A stretch of 64,000 nt of DNA from Flagellimonas sp. HMM57 (GCF_021390175.1 NZ_CP090004.1:496001-560000), one strand, 5' to 3'; shown: positions 34,060 through 43,818, numbered from the stretch's first letter. Translations and numbers: made by a program. The notes: generated by a model from the letters alone, not told the origin.

Positions 34060-34863
34060 ATGAAAGAAATTCTTAGGCGCTCTATTACGGGGGTTATCTA
34101 CGTGGTACTCCTCTTGGGAACTGTATTTTTAAATTCAGACGCTTTTGACTTCCTCTTCATGATATTTGGACTTGCATGCCTTCATGAATATAAGCGTACC
34201 GTACAATTAAAGGGCTATTATATTTTTATTGCCTATTTGGGGCTTTGGTGGGCCTTCATCTACCTCATCCACGATACCACATTGATTACGATACTAATGC
34301 TTTTGACCATAACGGTTGATGTAGCCCTACTTTTCTTCTTGTTCTCAAAGAAGCCAAGAGCATTTACCATTTTACAAAAATCCATTATTGCCGTATTCTA
34401 TATTGGAGCGGGCTGTATTTTTTTGACCATGATTCCTTATAAACAAAATGACTTTGCCAAATTTTTGATTATGGGCATTTTTATTTTGATATGGGTAAAC
34501 GATACTTTCGCCTATTTAGTAGGGAGAACTTTAGGGCGTACAAAACTATATTCTGCCGTTTCTCCAAAAAAAACCATTGAAGGTTCTTTGGGAGGTCTTA
34601 TTTTTGCATTGGTAGCCGCATCCATTTTGGCAAAATATGAAACCTCACTGACCATTTACCAATGGTTTATCCTTGCTACGGTCATCGTTGTGGCAGGAGG
34701 TCTCGGAGATTTGTTGGAATCGAAATTTAAGCGTGTTGCTGGAATAAAGGATAGTGGCGCCATACTACCGGGACATGGTGGAATCTGGGATAGATTGGAC
34801 AGCCTTGTATTTGCCGCCCCCTTTGCATATTTGATACTTAATCTATTTTCTTATGTTTCATAA
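34060..34863 (+). CDS. cdsA: Phosphatidate cytidylyltransferase
   Basis: A 267-residue integral membrane enzyme making CDP-diacylglycerol. It has about seven hydrophobic segments and the C-terminal CDP-tail signature R-V-A-G-I-K-D-S-G-A-I-L-P-G-H-G-G-I-W-D-R, preceded by S-P-K-K-T-I-E-G-S-L-G-G. It overlaps psd by 11 bases, so phosphatidate activation and phosphatidylethanolamine formation are coupled. Confidence 0.96.
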   Translation: MKEILRRSITGVIYVVLLLGTVFLNSDAFDFLFMIFGLACLHEYKRTVQLKGYYIFIAYLGLWWAFIYLIHDTTLITILMLLTITVDVALLFFLFSKKPRAFTILQKSIIAVFYIGAGCIFLTMIPYKQNDFAKFLIMGIFILIWVNDTFAYLVGRTLGRTKLYSAVSPKKTIEGSLGGLIFALVAASILAKYETSLTIYQWFILATVIVVAGGLGDLLESKFKRVAGIKDSGAILPGHGGIWDRLDSLVFAAPFAYLILNLFSYVS

Positions 34864-35518
34864 AGAAGGTCAAAAAATAATCATTATCACGTTTTTTATC
34901 GTGGTCGCCATCATACTTGCTGCACACTTTTTTATTCCCATTGAATGGATACGGTTGCCGTTACAAATTGTGGCACTGGTCCTATTGATTTTAATCCTTC
35001 AATTCTTTAGAAATCCAAAAAGATACGTAACCCCAAACTTTGATGAAGTATTAGCTCCCGTAGATGGAAAAGTCGTGGTTATCGAAGAAGTCGAAGAACC
35101 AGAGTATTTTAAGGGCAAACGTAGACAAGTTTCCATATTTATGTCTCCTGTAAATGTACATGTCACACGTTATGCTGCCAGTGGCACAATAACCTATTCA
35201 AAGTACCATCCAGGTAAATATTTAGTGGCATGGCATCCAAAATCAAGTACCGAGAACGAACGTACTACAGTAGTGATACATACGCCAAAATTTGGTGAGA
35301 TCGGTTACAGACAAATAGCAGGGGCACTTGCACGCCGTATTGTCAACTACGCCGAAGAAGGGGAACAAGTTGCCCAAGGAGAGGATGCCGGTTTTATTAA
35401 ATTTGGTTCAAGGGTCGATTTGTTGCTGCCATTGGATTGTGATATCACGGTAAAACTTGGTCAAAAAGTGGTTGGGGCCAAAACCTGTATTGCTGCCATT
35501 AGAAGCAAAGATGACTGA
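34853..35518 (+). CDS. psd: Phosphatidylserine decarboxylase family protein
   Basis: A 221-residue short-type Psd, making phosphatidylethanolamine. Two N-terminal hydrophobic segments (8-30, 34-52) anchor it. L-A-P-V-D-G-K-V at 68-75, S-P-V-N-V-H-V-T-R at 98-106, and the self-cleavage site F-G-S with Gly185-Ser186, where the pyruvoyl group forms. The downstream ACBP gene starts inside its last codons. Confidence 0.94.
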   Translation: MFHKEGQKIIIITFFIVVAIILAAHFFIPIEWIRLPLQIVALVLLILILQFFRNPKRYVTPNFDEVLAPVDGKVVVIEEVEEPEYFKGKRRQVSIFMSPVNVHVTRYAASGTITYSKYHPGKYLVAWHPKSSTENERTTVVIHTPKFGEIGYRQIAGALARRIVNYAEEGEQVAQGEDAGFIKFGSRVDLLLPLDCDITVKLGQKVVGAKTCIAAIRSKDD

Positions 35519-35774
35519 TGAAACCCTACATAAAAAATTTGAGGAAGCTGTAGCTTATGTAAATAGCTATGAGGAACCCTTGCCTGCAGATTTTTTATTG
35601 AAGTTGTATGCCTATTTTAAAATTGCCAATAGAAATTTTGGAAACCCTGGTAGTAAAACCCCATTAATAAACGCTTTTAAAGCAAATGCACTCATCCAAG
35701 CACAAAATATAGGTAGAGAGGAAGCCATGCAAAACTATATTGAGTTGGCAAATACGTTAAAGAAAAAATCTTAA
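35511..35774 (+). CDS. Acyl-CoA-binding protein
   Basis: An 87-residue four-helix ACBP: K-K-F-E-E-A-V-A-Y-V near residue 6, L-L-K-L-Y-A-Y-F-K-I-A at about 30-40 and a C-terminal A-M-Q-N-Y-I-E-L-A. It binds long-chain acyl-CoA. The ATG at 35511 overlaps the end of psd by 8 bases. Its place after cdsA and psd suggests a role in supplying acyl chains for phospholipids. The usual K-Q-A-T-x-G-D motif is altered to a shorter N-R-N-F-G-N-P-G-S segment. Confidence 0.85.
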   Translation: MTDETLHKKFEEAVAYVNSYEEPLPADFLLKLYAYFKIANRNFGNPGSKTPLINAFKANALIQAQNIGREEAMQNYIELANTLKKKS

Positions 35775-35854
35775 TCCTATCAACGTGGTGCTTTGTTCAC
35801 TCATCCAGATATGAGAATCCTACCCTGTTTCTCTTCAAAAAAATAAGCTAAACC

Positions 35855-37123
35855 TCACGAAGCTATATCCGGTGCAACGTAACTCTTTTCAATATACGTA
35901 AAGTAAAGAGCTCCAACGATAGTGACCAAAAAATAAAGACCGACCAAATAACTTCCAAAAGACCAATACGCATCTAGACCAAACCAATCTCCGGTCGCAT
36001 AAATCAAGATGAGTCCCGTAACCGACCTAAAAAGTTCTATCCAGATAGCATATAGCGCTTTATCCATCAATGTGGTATATCCATAAATTCCAATAAAAAT
36101 ATAGGCCCCAAATAAGAGTAGACCATTAAATCCTATTTCAGAATAATTAAAGAACATAAACAACATTAAACTTGTATTCGCCACCAATTGAAAAATGGAA
36201 TATCCCTTTAATGCGTTTGAAACTTCTGGTCGATATTTCTCGAAATTATACACATCTTCAATGATTTTGATAGGGTATTTATGTTTAACATCCTTAGGTC
36301 TCCAACCTGTTGGCATAAACCAAATTCGACATTTATCCCAATAACTTTTAGTTCGCCATGCATCTTTCATTAATCGCCACAGATGTTGAAAGTTTATCAA
36401 AATAGGATTCCAGGTATTTGCTGGTTTTAATACGCCATATTGTGGCGGAACTTCATCCAATTCCTCTTGAAACGTACCGAACATCCTATCCCAAAAACTA
36501 AATATCTGTCCAAGGTTCTTGTCTACGTACTCAGGGTTAATGGCATGGTGTACCCTATGCTGGGAAGGTGTGATCATCACATACTCCAACCATCCTAATT
36601 TACCTATGTGCCTTGTATGGTACCAGAACTGCGCAAACAAATGGATAGGCGCCAAAATAGCAATAACCTTGTGTGGTACGCCCAATAAAGCAGCTGGAAT
36701 AAGAAGTAGGGAAAAATATCCTAACAAGTTGGAAATGGATTGGCGCAGCGCGCAGGCCAAGTTAAATTCTTCACTACTATGGTGTATGACATGTTGATTC
36801 CAAAAAAAATTGATATGATGGCTTAAACGATGGTTCCAATAGCCTGCAAAATCCAAGGTCAAGAATGCGATTACCCATACTAACCAAGTAGCCTTTATTT
36901 CAGTTAATGCCAAATGCTCCAACAAAAATGGGTATGTAACGATTATGATTCCAATACCAAGGGAATCTTTCACAACATTGGTAAGCCCCGAACTTAAACT
37001 ACTTACGGTATCCATAACATTGTGCATCTGCTTTTTCACAAAATGTCCGTACAGAACCTCAAAAAGTACTAATCCAATAAAAAACGGCGTGGCATACAAC
37101 AATGCCGTAGCATATGTTTCCAT
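35855..37123 (-). CDS. Sterol desaturase/fatty acid hydroxylase family membrane protein
   Basis: A 422-residue di-iron membrane oxygenase. Histidine motifs: H-R-L-S-H-H (about 98-103), H-V-I-H-H (112-116) and H-R-V-H-H (about 189-193), the pattern of the sterol desaturase superfamily. Several membrane segments precede and follow, and the last third (about 310-410) adds four hydrophobic segments beyond the minimal domain, as in alkylglycerol monooxygenase-like members. The substrate is probably a lipid; not further defined. Confidence 0.9.
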   Translation of the reverse strand: METYATALLYATPFFIGLVLFEVLYGHFVKKQMHNVMDTVSSLSSGLTNVVKDSLGIGIIIVTYPFLLEHLALTEIKATWLVWVIAFLTLDFAGYWNHRLSHHINFFWNQHVIHHSSEEFNLACALRQSISNLLGYFSLLLIPAALLGVPHKVIAILAPIHLFAQFWYHTRHIGKLGWLEYVMITPSQHRVHHAINPEYVDKNLGQIFSFWDRMFGTFQEELDEVPPQYGVLKPANTWNPILINFQHLWRLMKDAWRTKSYWDKCRIWFMPTGWRPKDVKHKYPIKIIEDVYNFEKYRPEVSNALKGYSIFQLVANTSLMLFMFFNYSEIGFNGLLLFGAYIFIGIYGYTTLMDKALYAIWIELFRSVTGLILIYATGDWFGLDAYWSFGSYLVGLYFLVTIVGALYFTYIEKSYVAPDIAS

Positions 37124-37174
37124 GGCTTAAAAAAATAGTTAATACGTTTATGGGGTTAAAAATCTGTTCTCAAT

Positions 37175-38014
37175 TTACTCCAAATTTTTGAATAACCTAA
37201 TATCGCCCGCTGCGGTTAAATCTGGAATGTGCTCAGAACGAGGGATACAGACCATACTTTTTGGAAATTCCCTAATAAGATTCGCCACTGCTTTTGGAAG
37301 CTCTTTTTCGCTCCTGACCATATCTAAAGGACAATTTTCGAGAAATGGATATACCTGTTCTCCAGAAAAACTGAAAATATTCATACTTACCCTAAGCTCA
37401 TTGGTTTCGTCTTTATATTTTTCAATTTCCCCTAATTTTGGCTTTTCAATGATTCCTTGTAAAAAACCATCTGAAGAAATATCCATTACGGCAAACTTCA
37501 ATATACGCTCATCGGTAAATTCGAATCCGGAACTACCATAACTGATCAAGGCATTGGGCGCATTTCTATCTGCCTTCAAATCTTTCAATGCACCAACAGA
37601 ATATAGGTTATCGCCATTACAGACCGTAAAGCAACCTTCTTTTAGTTCAGGATATTGGTCCAAGCACTGCTGAAGCGCATCTGCCGTACCCAAAGGTTTT
37701 TCTCTTCCTTCAGGAATGTATTGAATGGCAAAGTGAACACTCAAATCAAACGAGAAATAATCTGCATTCACCAAATCATGGAAAGCCTTGTTCTCCGGTG
37801 AAGTTATAAGGAATATTTTTTTGTATCCGGCATTGACAGCATTTTCTATCAAATAGTATAAAAATGGTCTATTATTTTTACCTACAGGGATAAGGCTTTT
37901 ATGATGGGCAGCAGCAATTTTTTTTGTGCTCTCATCTAGCGTTGTGCTTTCAAGACTTCTTTTCATTCGGGAAGAAGCTCCTCCTACCATAATGATCAGA
38001 CTTTCATTTTTCAT
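37175..38014 (-). CDS. Sugar nucleotidyltransferase family protein
   Basis: A 279-residue Rossmann-like nucleotidyltransferase: I-M-V-G-G-A-S-S-R-M-K at residues 8-18, K-S-L-I-P-V-G-K near 39-46, R-P-F-L-Y-Y-L-I-E, and C-N-G-D-N-L at about 132-137. The usual G-G-x-G-T-R is G-G-A-S-S-R here. It likely activates a sugar 1-phosphate to an NDP-sugar. The gene lies 2 bases after the GHMP kinase, which would make such a phosphate; the sugar is unknown. Confidence 0.85.
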   Translation of the reverse strand: MKNESLIIMVGGASSRMKRSLESTTLDESTKKIAAAHHKSLIPVGKNNRPFLYYLIENAVNAGYKKIFLITSPENKAFHDLVNADYFSFDLSVHFAIQYIPEGREKPLGTADALQQCLDQYPELKEGCFTVCNGDNLYSVGALKDLKADRNAPNALISYGSSGFEFTDERILKFAVMDISSDGFLQGIIEKPKLGEIEKYKDETNELRVSMNIFSFSGEQVYPFLENCPLDMVRSEKELPKAVANLIREFPKSMVCIPRSEHIPDLTAAGDIRLFKNLE

Positions 38015-38016
38015 GT

Positions 38017-39072
38017 TTATATGGTTATAAGTTTGACTTCATAAGCTGCTACTGCTCCAGCATCTAAAAATGCTTGCTTCACAACATTTTTACTGGTATC
38101 ATCGACTATTGCAACCATGCAGCCACCGCCACCTGAGCCAATAATCTTTGCACCAAATGCTCCGGATTTCCTCGCTGCATCCATCATTTCAATCATGTCT
38201 AAAGGTGTATTCCGTATTTGATTTTGGAGTATTGCTTGATGATTGTTCATTAGTTCACCGAGCAGTTTTAAATCAGGCTTAGTGTTTTGTAGTATTCTTT
38301 TCGCTTGTAATGTAATGTCATAGTTATGGATAGCTGCAAACCAATGTTCACGATATTTATTGGGTACAACAGTTTTACAATTTTGATAATCATCTAAAGT
38401 AGCTTTTTCCATACTAAATTTTGGATTTACATTCTTTACAGCAGCAACAGCTTTTTCCGCATATGACCTAGCATTTTTGAGAACACTTAGTGTTTTTTTC
38501 GATATGCCCGATTCCGCAACGATGAGCTTACCTAAACCTCCAACAAGTCGTTCCGTCTTTCCTATTTTCGTATCTATATGGAGTAGTCCACCTTGTGCAA
38601 TAGTAAACATATCCATCAAACCACCAGGTTGTCCAAAGAATTGCACTTCGGCTTTATAGGCCCATTTTCCTACTTGGATATCATCAATTTCACCAATATA
38701 TTCTTGGGTTTTACTCAAAAAGCGTATCCAAGCCACTACAATAGCCGAAGAACTGGATAATCCTGCATTAATTGGAATATTACCCGAAATCTCAATATCA
38801 TATCCTGAAATGAAATCAAACCCTTCTTTTTTTAGAATAGCCATTGACGACCTGTAATAGTCGTTCTTTTTAATTGCAATTAAATCATCATCCAAAGAAA
38901 TAGAAATTGTTGATTTTAAATCCAACAACTTTATATGGAACATTCTTTGTGAATTCGGTGCTGCGCTTAAATGAATAAATCGATTAATGGTCCCAGCAAT
39001 CACCGGTAGCCCTAAATAATCTTGATGGTCTCCAAAAAAACAGATACGTGCGGGAACTTTTACGTGAACCAT
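38017..39072 (-). CDS. GHMP-family sugar kinase
   Basis: A 351-residue kinase of the GHMP superfamily (galactokinase, fucokinase, heptose kinase). The N-terminal P-A-R-I-C-F-F-G-D-H-Q-D-Y-L-G (7-21) resembles galactokinase-type sugar recognition; the ATP loop is G-L-S-S-S-S-A (about 115-121), and the third motif is G-S-G-G-G-G-C near 316-322. Expected to phosphorylate C1 of a hexose. It sits between the GH109-like gene (7 bases) and the nucleotidyltransferase (2 bases), giving a release-phosphorylate-activate order. Confidence 0.87.
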   Translation of the reverse strand: MVHVKVPARICFFGDHQDYLGLPVIAGTINRFIHLSAAPNSQRMFHIKLLDLKSTISISLDDDLIAIKKNDYYRSSMAILKKEGFDFISGYDIEISGNIPINAGLSSSSAIVVAWIRFLSKTQEYIGEIDDIQVGKWAYKAEVQFFGQPGGLMDMFTIAQGGLLHIDTKIGKTERLVGGLGKLIVAESGISKKTLSVLKNARSYAEKAVAAVKNVNPKFSMEKATLDDYQNCKTVVPNKYREHWFAAIHNYDITLQAKRILQNTKPDLKLLGELMNNHQAILQNQIRNTPLDMIEMMDAARKSGAFGAKIIGSGGGGCMVAIVDDTSKNVVKQAFLDAGAVAAYEVKLITI

Positions 39073-39079
39073 ACAGCGT

Positions 39080-40468
39080 TTAACTTATGATAGCCAAAGG
39101 TGCTGTAGTTTTCCAATTTCCCCTTGTAAAATCTGGGAATTCTTGTGGTTTGCCACCATTTGCCACAGAACGCTCACTTAAAGGCGCTATGGAACTCCAA
39201 AAACAGCCTTCATAAACATTTTGATCTAGTGAAAGTCCTTTTTGTAGGCATTCCACAATACGGTACACCATGATGCCATCCATACCGCCATGCCCACTTC
39301 CCTTTGCAGCCTTATTGAGTCGAGTGTAGAGCGGATGATCATACTTTTCGTAAAGTACTTGTAGTTGTTCGCCCTGCACCCACGAATGATGGTCTTTCGT
39401 TATCCCTTCTACTCCACCCTCCAGTGCTACTCTAGTTGGATATCCTGCCAGTGTACCCTTTGTACCTTGAAGAAGGTTTAGACGTGAATAAGGTCGTGGG
39501 CTTGTCTCATCCCATTGCACCATAATGGTTCTCCCCAAGTTGGTTTTGATGATTGAAGTATTTAAATCGCCTCCTTGAAAATCGAGCTGATTCCATTTAT
39601 GATTGATGGGGTAATTTTTTTGTGCATAAGTAGCTCTACCCAATGAAGGCGTTGAAAAAGAAACCAGACTTTTAAAAGTATCCTCACTTCTTGCCAGATT
39701 CATATACTGTGCAACAGGACCTAGGCCATGGGTCGGATACAAGTTCCCGTTACGGTTTGCATAATGGTGGGTTCGCCAAGAACCTGTGCCCCGCTCCTGC
39801 TCTTCCATTTGCCAGCGCAATTCATGGACATACGCGGCTTCGCCATGCAAAATTTCGCCCACAATACCTTGTCGGCACATATTCAGAAACATGAGCTCAT
39901 CCCTACTGTAGTTTACATTTTCGAGCATCATACAATGCTTTTGGGTTCGTTCACTGGCATCAACAATAGCCCACATTTCTTCTATCGTTACGGCAATGGG
40001 CACTTCAACAAAGGCATGTGCTCCTTGGTTCATCGCTTCAATGGCCATAGGTGCATGATTTTTCCAATTTGTAGCAATAAAGACAACATCTGGTTTCACT
40101 TCTGATAACATTTGCTTCCAAACTTCTTCGTCTCCAGAGTATTGTTTGATATTTTTATGCCTATCGGGTGTGGATACTTCTCTGACCCAACCTACTTTTT
40201 GCTTGACCAAATCCTCATAGACATCACAAATAGCAACTACTTCAGTATTTGGTAATGCCGCCAAAAATTTTAAATGATCTCCTCCACGTGCGCCTACACC
40301 AATAAAAGCAGCTTTCACATTTTCTAATTTTGGAGCAGCGTATCCACCCATATATTTTGATTGAGAAGGTCGCTCGCTATTAGCTCTTAAATAACCGGGC
40401 ACTATGGAGACTGCCGCAGCTGATAGTGAAGTTTTCTTTAAGAAATTACGTCTATTTAGGTTTTTCAT
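39080..40468 (-). CDS. Gfo/Idh/MocA oxidoreductase, GH109-like glycosidase, Tat-exported
   Basis: A 462-residue protein beginning N-R-R-N-F-L-K-K (twin-arginine signal, to about residue 28); the ATG at 40468 is chosen to place it at the N-terminus. The NAD-binding A-F-I-G-V-G-A-R-G-G-D-H, V-V-A-I-C-D-V and H-A-F-V-E-V-P lie in the first 170 residues. The later M-M-L-E-N-V-N-Y and Y-P-T-H-G-L-G-P match GH109 enzymes, which use NAD to cleave alpha-N-acetylgalactosaminides. The exact substrate is an inference. First gene of a three-gene sugar operon. Confidence 0.85.
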   Translation of the reverse strand: MKNLNRRNFLKKTSLSAAAVSIVPGYLRANSERPSQSKYMGGYAAPKLENVKAAFIGVGARGGDHLKFLAALPNTEVVAICDVYEDLVKQKVGWVREVSTPDRHKNIKQYSGDEEVWKQMLSEVKPDVVFIATNWKNHAPMAIEAMNQGAHAFVEVPIAVTIEEMWAIVDASERTQKHCMMLENVNYSRDELMFLNMCRQGIVGEILHGEAAYVHELRWQMEEQERGTGSWRTHHYANRNGNLYPTHGLGPVAQYMNLARSEDTFKSLVSFSTPSLGRATYAQKNYPINHKWNQLDFQGGDLNTSIIKTNLGRTIMVQWDETSPRPYSRLNLLQGTKGTLAGYPTRVALEGGVEGITKDHHSWVQGEQLQVLYEKYDHPLYTRLNKAAKGSGHGGMDGIMVYRIVECLQKGLSLDQNVYEGCFWSSIAPLSERSVANGGKPQEFPDFTRGNWKTTAPLAIIS

Positions 40469-40508
40469 TTTGGTCTGGTCAGTTGTTTTTTTAGTCGCAA
40501 ACAATTAA

Positions 40509-42803
40509 TCATACATAATTGCTTGCATCTATTTTAACGATTAGGGATTTGCTCACTGGTGTATAACTCTTGTCTGCATACAAATCATTGGGAATCAAAA
40601 CATTGGTCTCTGGAAAATAGGCGCAAAGATTTCCGGAAGGAATATCATACGGAATAATCTTAAACTGCTCCGCTCTGCGTTTTTTGTTGGAATAATTACT
40701 GGTCAAATCCACCACTTGTTCAGCTTTTAGCTGTAAACTTGCCATATCTTTTGGGTTCATGAAGATTACCCTCCGCTCTCCGTAAATACCTCTGTATCTA
40801 TCGTTCATGCCATAAATAGTTGTGTTGAACTGATCATGGCTACGAACCGTCATTAAGATAAACTCACCTGTTTTTAAATCATGTTGAGGAAGTTTACAAA
40901 CAGAAAATTGTGCTTTTCCACTAGGTAATCTTGAAAAGTCCGCTTCTCTAACATTATTGGGCAAGTAAAATCCCGAGCCTTCAGATTTTATAGAATAATT
41001 CTGATACCCCACCAATACTTGGGAAATTTTTTCCCGTAGCAAGTCATAATCTTCGCCTAGGGTCTTCCAATCTATAGAAGTCTCAGCACCAAAATAGGCA
41101 CTGGCAATATTTGCTACAATTTCTGGTTCGCTCATTAGGTGTTCACTGGCAGGTTTTAACCTACCTTGACTTTGATGCACCTTGCCCATACTATTTTCAA
41201 CAGTCACAAAACGTTCTTTGTCCATTTCCGATCTTCCCAGCGTAGGCAAAATTAATGCGGTTTTACCTGCAGTAAGATGCGTACGATTGAGTTTTGTACT
41301 CACTGAAACCGTTAAATCACAATTCTGAAATGCTGTCGCGGTATACTCGGTATCCGAAGCTGCTGAAACAAGATTTCCTCCTAAAGCAATAAATACCTTG
41401 GCCTTGCCCTCATACATTGCCTTTATGCCCTTAACCGTATCGAAACCTTCTTTTTCTGGAGGGTCAAAATCGAAAGCTTCTTTAAGGGATTTATTCAAAG
41501 ATTTTGAAACATAATGCATAATACCCACACTACGGTCACCCTGTACATTACTATGCCCTCTGACGGGACAGGTTCCTGCTCCTTCTTTGCCAAGACTCCC
41601 TTTTAATAGCAAGAGGTTTACGCACTCCTTAATGTTCTCCACACCGTTTTTATGCTGTGTCAATCCCATGGCCCAGCAAATAATGATCTTTGATTTTTTA
41701 GCTAAAAGTGCCACAGTTTCGTCAACATAGCTAGAATCAACTCCACATAAATCCAGTAATTCGTCTTCACTGTACTGTTGTAAATCATCTAAAAGTGATT
41801 GATAGCCATTAGTCTTTTCATTTATAAATTCGTGGTCAAAAACTTTTTCACCCTTTTCTTCTAATACTACCAAGCGTTTCATAATGAGCTTGAGCAACGA
41901 AACATCTTGATTGATTTTTACCTGTAAAAAAACATCGGTCAACTGGGTACCATTCCCTAAGATTCCGTTGACCTGTTGTGGATTTTTAAAACGGCTGAGT
42001 CCACTTTCCATAAGTGGATTGATTGTAATGATCTTACCTCCATTTTCTTTGCACTTTTGTAATGCAGAGAGCATTCTGGGGTGGTTGGTGCCAGGGTTTT
42101 GCCCCATGATCATTACTACTTCTGCACTGTAAAAATCCTCTAGCAATACAGAGCCTTTTCCAATACCTAAAGTTTCTGAAAGTGCCACTCCACTGGATTC
42201 ATGGCACATATTGGAGCAATCGGGCATATTATTAGTGCCAAAAGCACGTGAAAATAGGCCATATAGAAATGCCGCTTCGTTGCTAGAACGCCCAGAAGTG
42301 TAAAAAATAGCTTCGTCTGGAGAGTTTAAGCGATGTAAATGCTGTGAAATAACCTGAAATGCATCCGACCAAGAAATTGGTTCGTAATGAACAGCACCGG
42401 GTTTTAGGATGAAAGGTTCTGTAATGCGTCCACTTTTCCCGATTTGATAATCGCTCCAAGTTGAGATTTCTTCCACGGAAAACTTCTTGAAAAAATCCCT
42501 GTCCACGCGTTCAAAAGTGGTTTCCTCCGCTATTGCTTTGGCACCATTTTCACAATACTCTCCTAGTTTTGAAGGGGTTTCCGGGTCGGGCCAAGCACAT
42601 CCAGGACAATCAAAGCCTTCTTTTTGGTTCATATGGGAAAGCGTCTTCAACGACCTGAACAACCCGGACTCTTTACTCACATGTTCCAAGGCGGCTTTTA
42701 TTCCCGGCACACCAGCAGCGTAGTCCTTAGGTTCGGTAACTTTTAGGTTTGAGAATTCAATAGTTCCCGTAACGGAGATGTTTCTTTTTTTTGGGCTTCC
42801 CAT
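40509..42803 (-). CDS. FdhF/YdeP family molybdopterin oxidoreductase
   Basis: A 764-residue molybdoenzyme related to formate dehydrogenase alpha and YdeP. D-C-P-G-C-A-W-P near residue 65 is typical of YdeP-type proteins. Y-T-S-G-R-S-S-N-E-A and N-M-C-H-E-S-S-G-V-A-L (possible Mo-ligating Cys) follow, then M-G-Q-N-P-G-T-N-H-P-R-M and a C-terminal cofactor domain with M-T-V-R-S-H-D-Q-F-N-T. No twin-arginine signal is visible. The ATG at 42803 is taken; a TTG 27 bases upstream is possible. Electron partner and substrate unknown. Confidence 0.92.
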   Translation of the reverse strand: MGSPKKRNISVTGTIEFSNLKVTEPKDYAAGVPGIKAALEHVSKESGLFRSLKTLSHMNQKEGFDCPGCAWPDPETPSKLGEYCENGAKAIAEETTFERVDRDFFKKFSVEEISTWSDYQIGKSGRITEPFILKPGAVHYEPISWSDAFQVISQHLHRLNSPDEAIFYTSGRSSNEAAFLYGLFSRAFGTNNMPDCSNMCHESSGVALSETLGIGKGSVLLEDFYSAEVVMIMGQNPGTNHPRMLSALQKCKENGGKIITINPLMESGLSRFKNPQQVNGILGNGTQLTDVFLQVKINQDVSLLKLIMKRLVVLEEKGEKVFDHEFINEKTNGYQSLLDDLQQYSEDELLDLCGVDSSYVDETVALLAKKSKIIICWAMGLTQHKNGVENIKECVNLLLLKGSLGKEGAGTCPVRGHSNVQGDRSVGIMHYVSKSLNKSLKEAFDFDPPEKEGFDTVKGIKAMYEGKAKVFIALGGNLVSAASDTEYTATAFQNCDLTVSVSTKLNRTHLTAGKTALILPTLGRSEMDKERFVTVENSMGKVHQSQGRLKPASEHLMSEPEIVANIASAYFGAETSIDWKTLGEDYDLLREKISQVLVGYQNYSIKSEGSGFYLPNNVREADFSRLPSGKAQFSVCKLPQHDLKTGEFILMTVRSHDQFNTTIYGMNDRYRGIYGERRVIFMNPKDMASLQLKAEQVVDLTSNYSNKKRRAEQFKIIPYDIPSGNLCAYFPETNVLIPNDLYADKSYTPVSKSLIVKIDASNYV

Positions 42804-42882
42804 AGTGTAGCTAAATTCTCGTGTATCCAACTACAAGTTAAGGCTTGAAACCAGAAAAATCTATAGCATTGGGAAATTTATT

Positions 42883-43767
42883 TTAATCTGCGGATTTGTA
42901 GATAAACTCAACGATTCGGTCAGCATTTATAAAACCTTGCCCGTGGGTCGCATCCCATTCTTTGGATAAATTCATTTTTTGGGTCTGTTCCAGAGAGTTA
43001 CCTTCAGACCTAGCTTTTACGATGCGTTCTCTCAATTTAGCTATAACATCTTGATAGATTTGCAAATCATTCTTTGATGCTACTGCCCCATGACCCGGTA
43101 TTATTTTGGTCTCATCGTCTATCATGCCCAAAGCCATGGTAACATTGCTTATTAATCCATCAATATCCCCTCCAGAGTTCAAATCGATGTAAGGGTAACG
43201 CCCCACAAAAAAATTATCGCCCATATGCAGTACATTATCTTCCGGAAAATAGTAGTACGAATCTCCATCCGTGTGTGCATCGTTTACATGCATGGCATAC
43301 ATTGTATTGCCATTGTCTAAATGTAAAGTCATTTTATCGTTGAACGTGATAACGGGTAAAGCAGCTCTTGGTGATGGTTCAACAACTCTACCGCCGCCAC
43401 GGTCTTGTTTTGTGGACATTCTTTTGCGAACATTTTCATGGGCAATGACCAAAGCTCCCTGATTCGCCAGATTTTCGTTACCACCAGTGTGATCACCATG
43501 CCAGTGTGTATTCAATACCCATTTTACGGGTTTATCCGTTAAAGTTTTTATATGTGCAAGTATCTTTGCGGTCAACGGGGCAAATTGGTCATCAATAACA
43601 TATGCATTTTCTTTTCCTACGACCAATCCAATATTTCCGCCCGCACCGAACAGCACATAAATATTGTCCGACAACTTTTCTGAAGTGATTTCAACTTTGC
43701 TCCAATCACGCTGACCATATGCCAAAAAGGATATGAGAACAGCTATTACTAAGACGGTTTTTTTCAT
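42883..43767 (-). CDS. Secreted metallo-beta-lactamase fold hydrolase
   Basis: A 294-residue protein with a signal peptide (about 1-18, ending A-Y-G-Q). The metal motif is H88-W-H90-G-D92-H93, followed by H-T-D-G-D near 163-167 and P-G-H-G near 223-226, giving the full ligand set of an MBL-fold dinuclear enzyme. The pattern A-Y-V-I-D-D-Q-F-A-P is common in broad MBL-fold hydrolases; a true antibiotic-hydrolysing role cannot be claimed. It lies after the PepSY gene on the same strand. Confidence 0.9.
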   Translation of the reverse strand: MKKTVLVIAVLISFLAYGQRDWSKVEITSEKLSDNIYVLFGAGGNIGLVVGKENAYVIDDQFAPLTAKILAHIKTLTDKPVKWVLNTHWHGDHTGGNENLANQGALVIAHENVRKRMSTKQDRGGGRVVEPSPRAALPVITFNDKMTLHLDNGNTMYAMHVNDAHTDGDSYYYFPEDNVLHMGDNFFVGRYPYIDLNSGGDIDGLISNVTMALGMIDDETKIIPGHGAVASKNDLQIYQDVIAKLRERIVKARSEGNSLEQTQKMNLSKEWDATHGQGFINADRIVEFIYKSAD

Positions 43768-43818
43768 TTTTTAATTTGAAGGTTACACTTTAGTAAGTTA
43801 CGGTTTTGGGACAAAACC

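Noticed and set aside
42883..43767. Antibiotic-resistance beta-lactamase
   Set aside because: The metal ligands show only the broad MBL fold; nothing supports beta-lactam hydrolysis.
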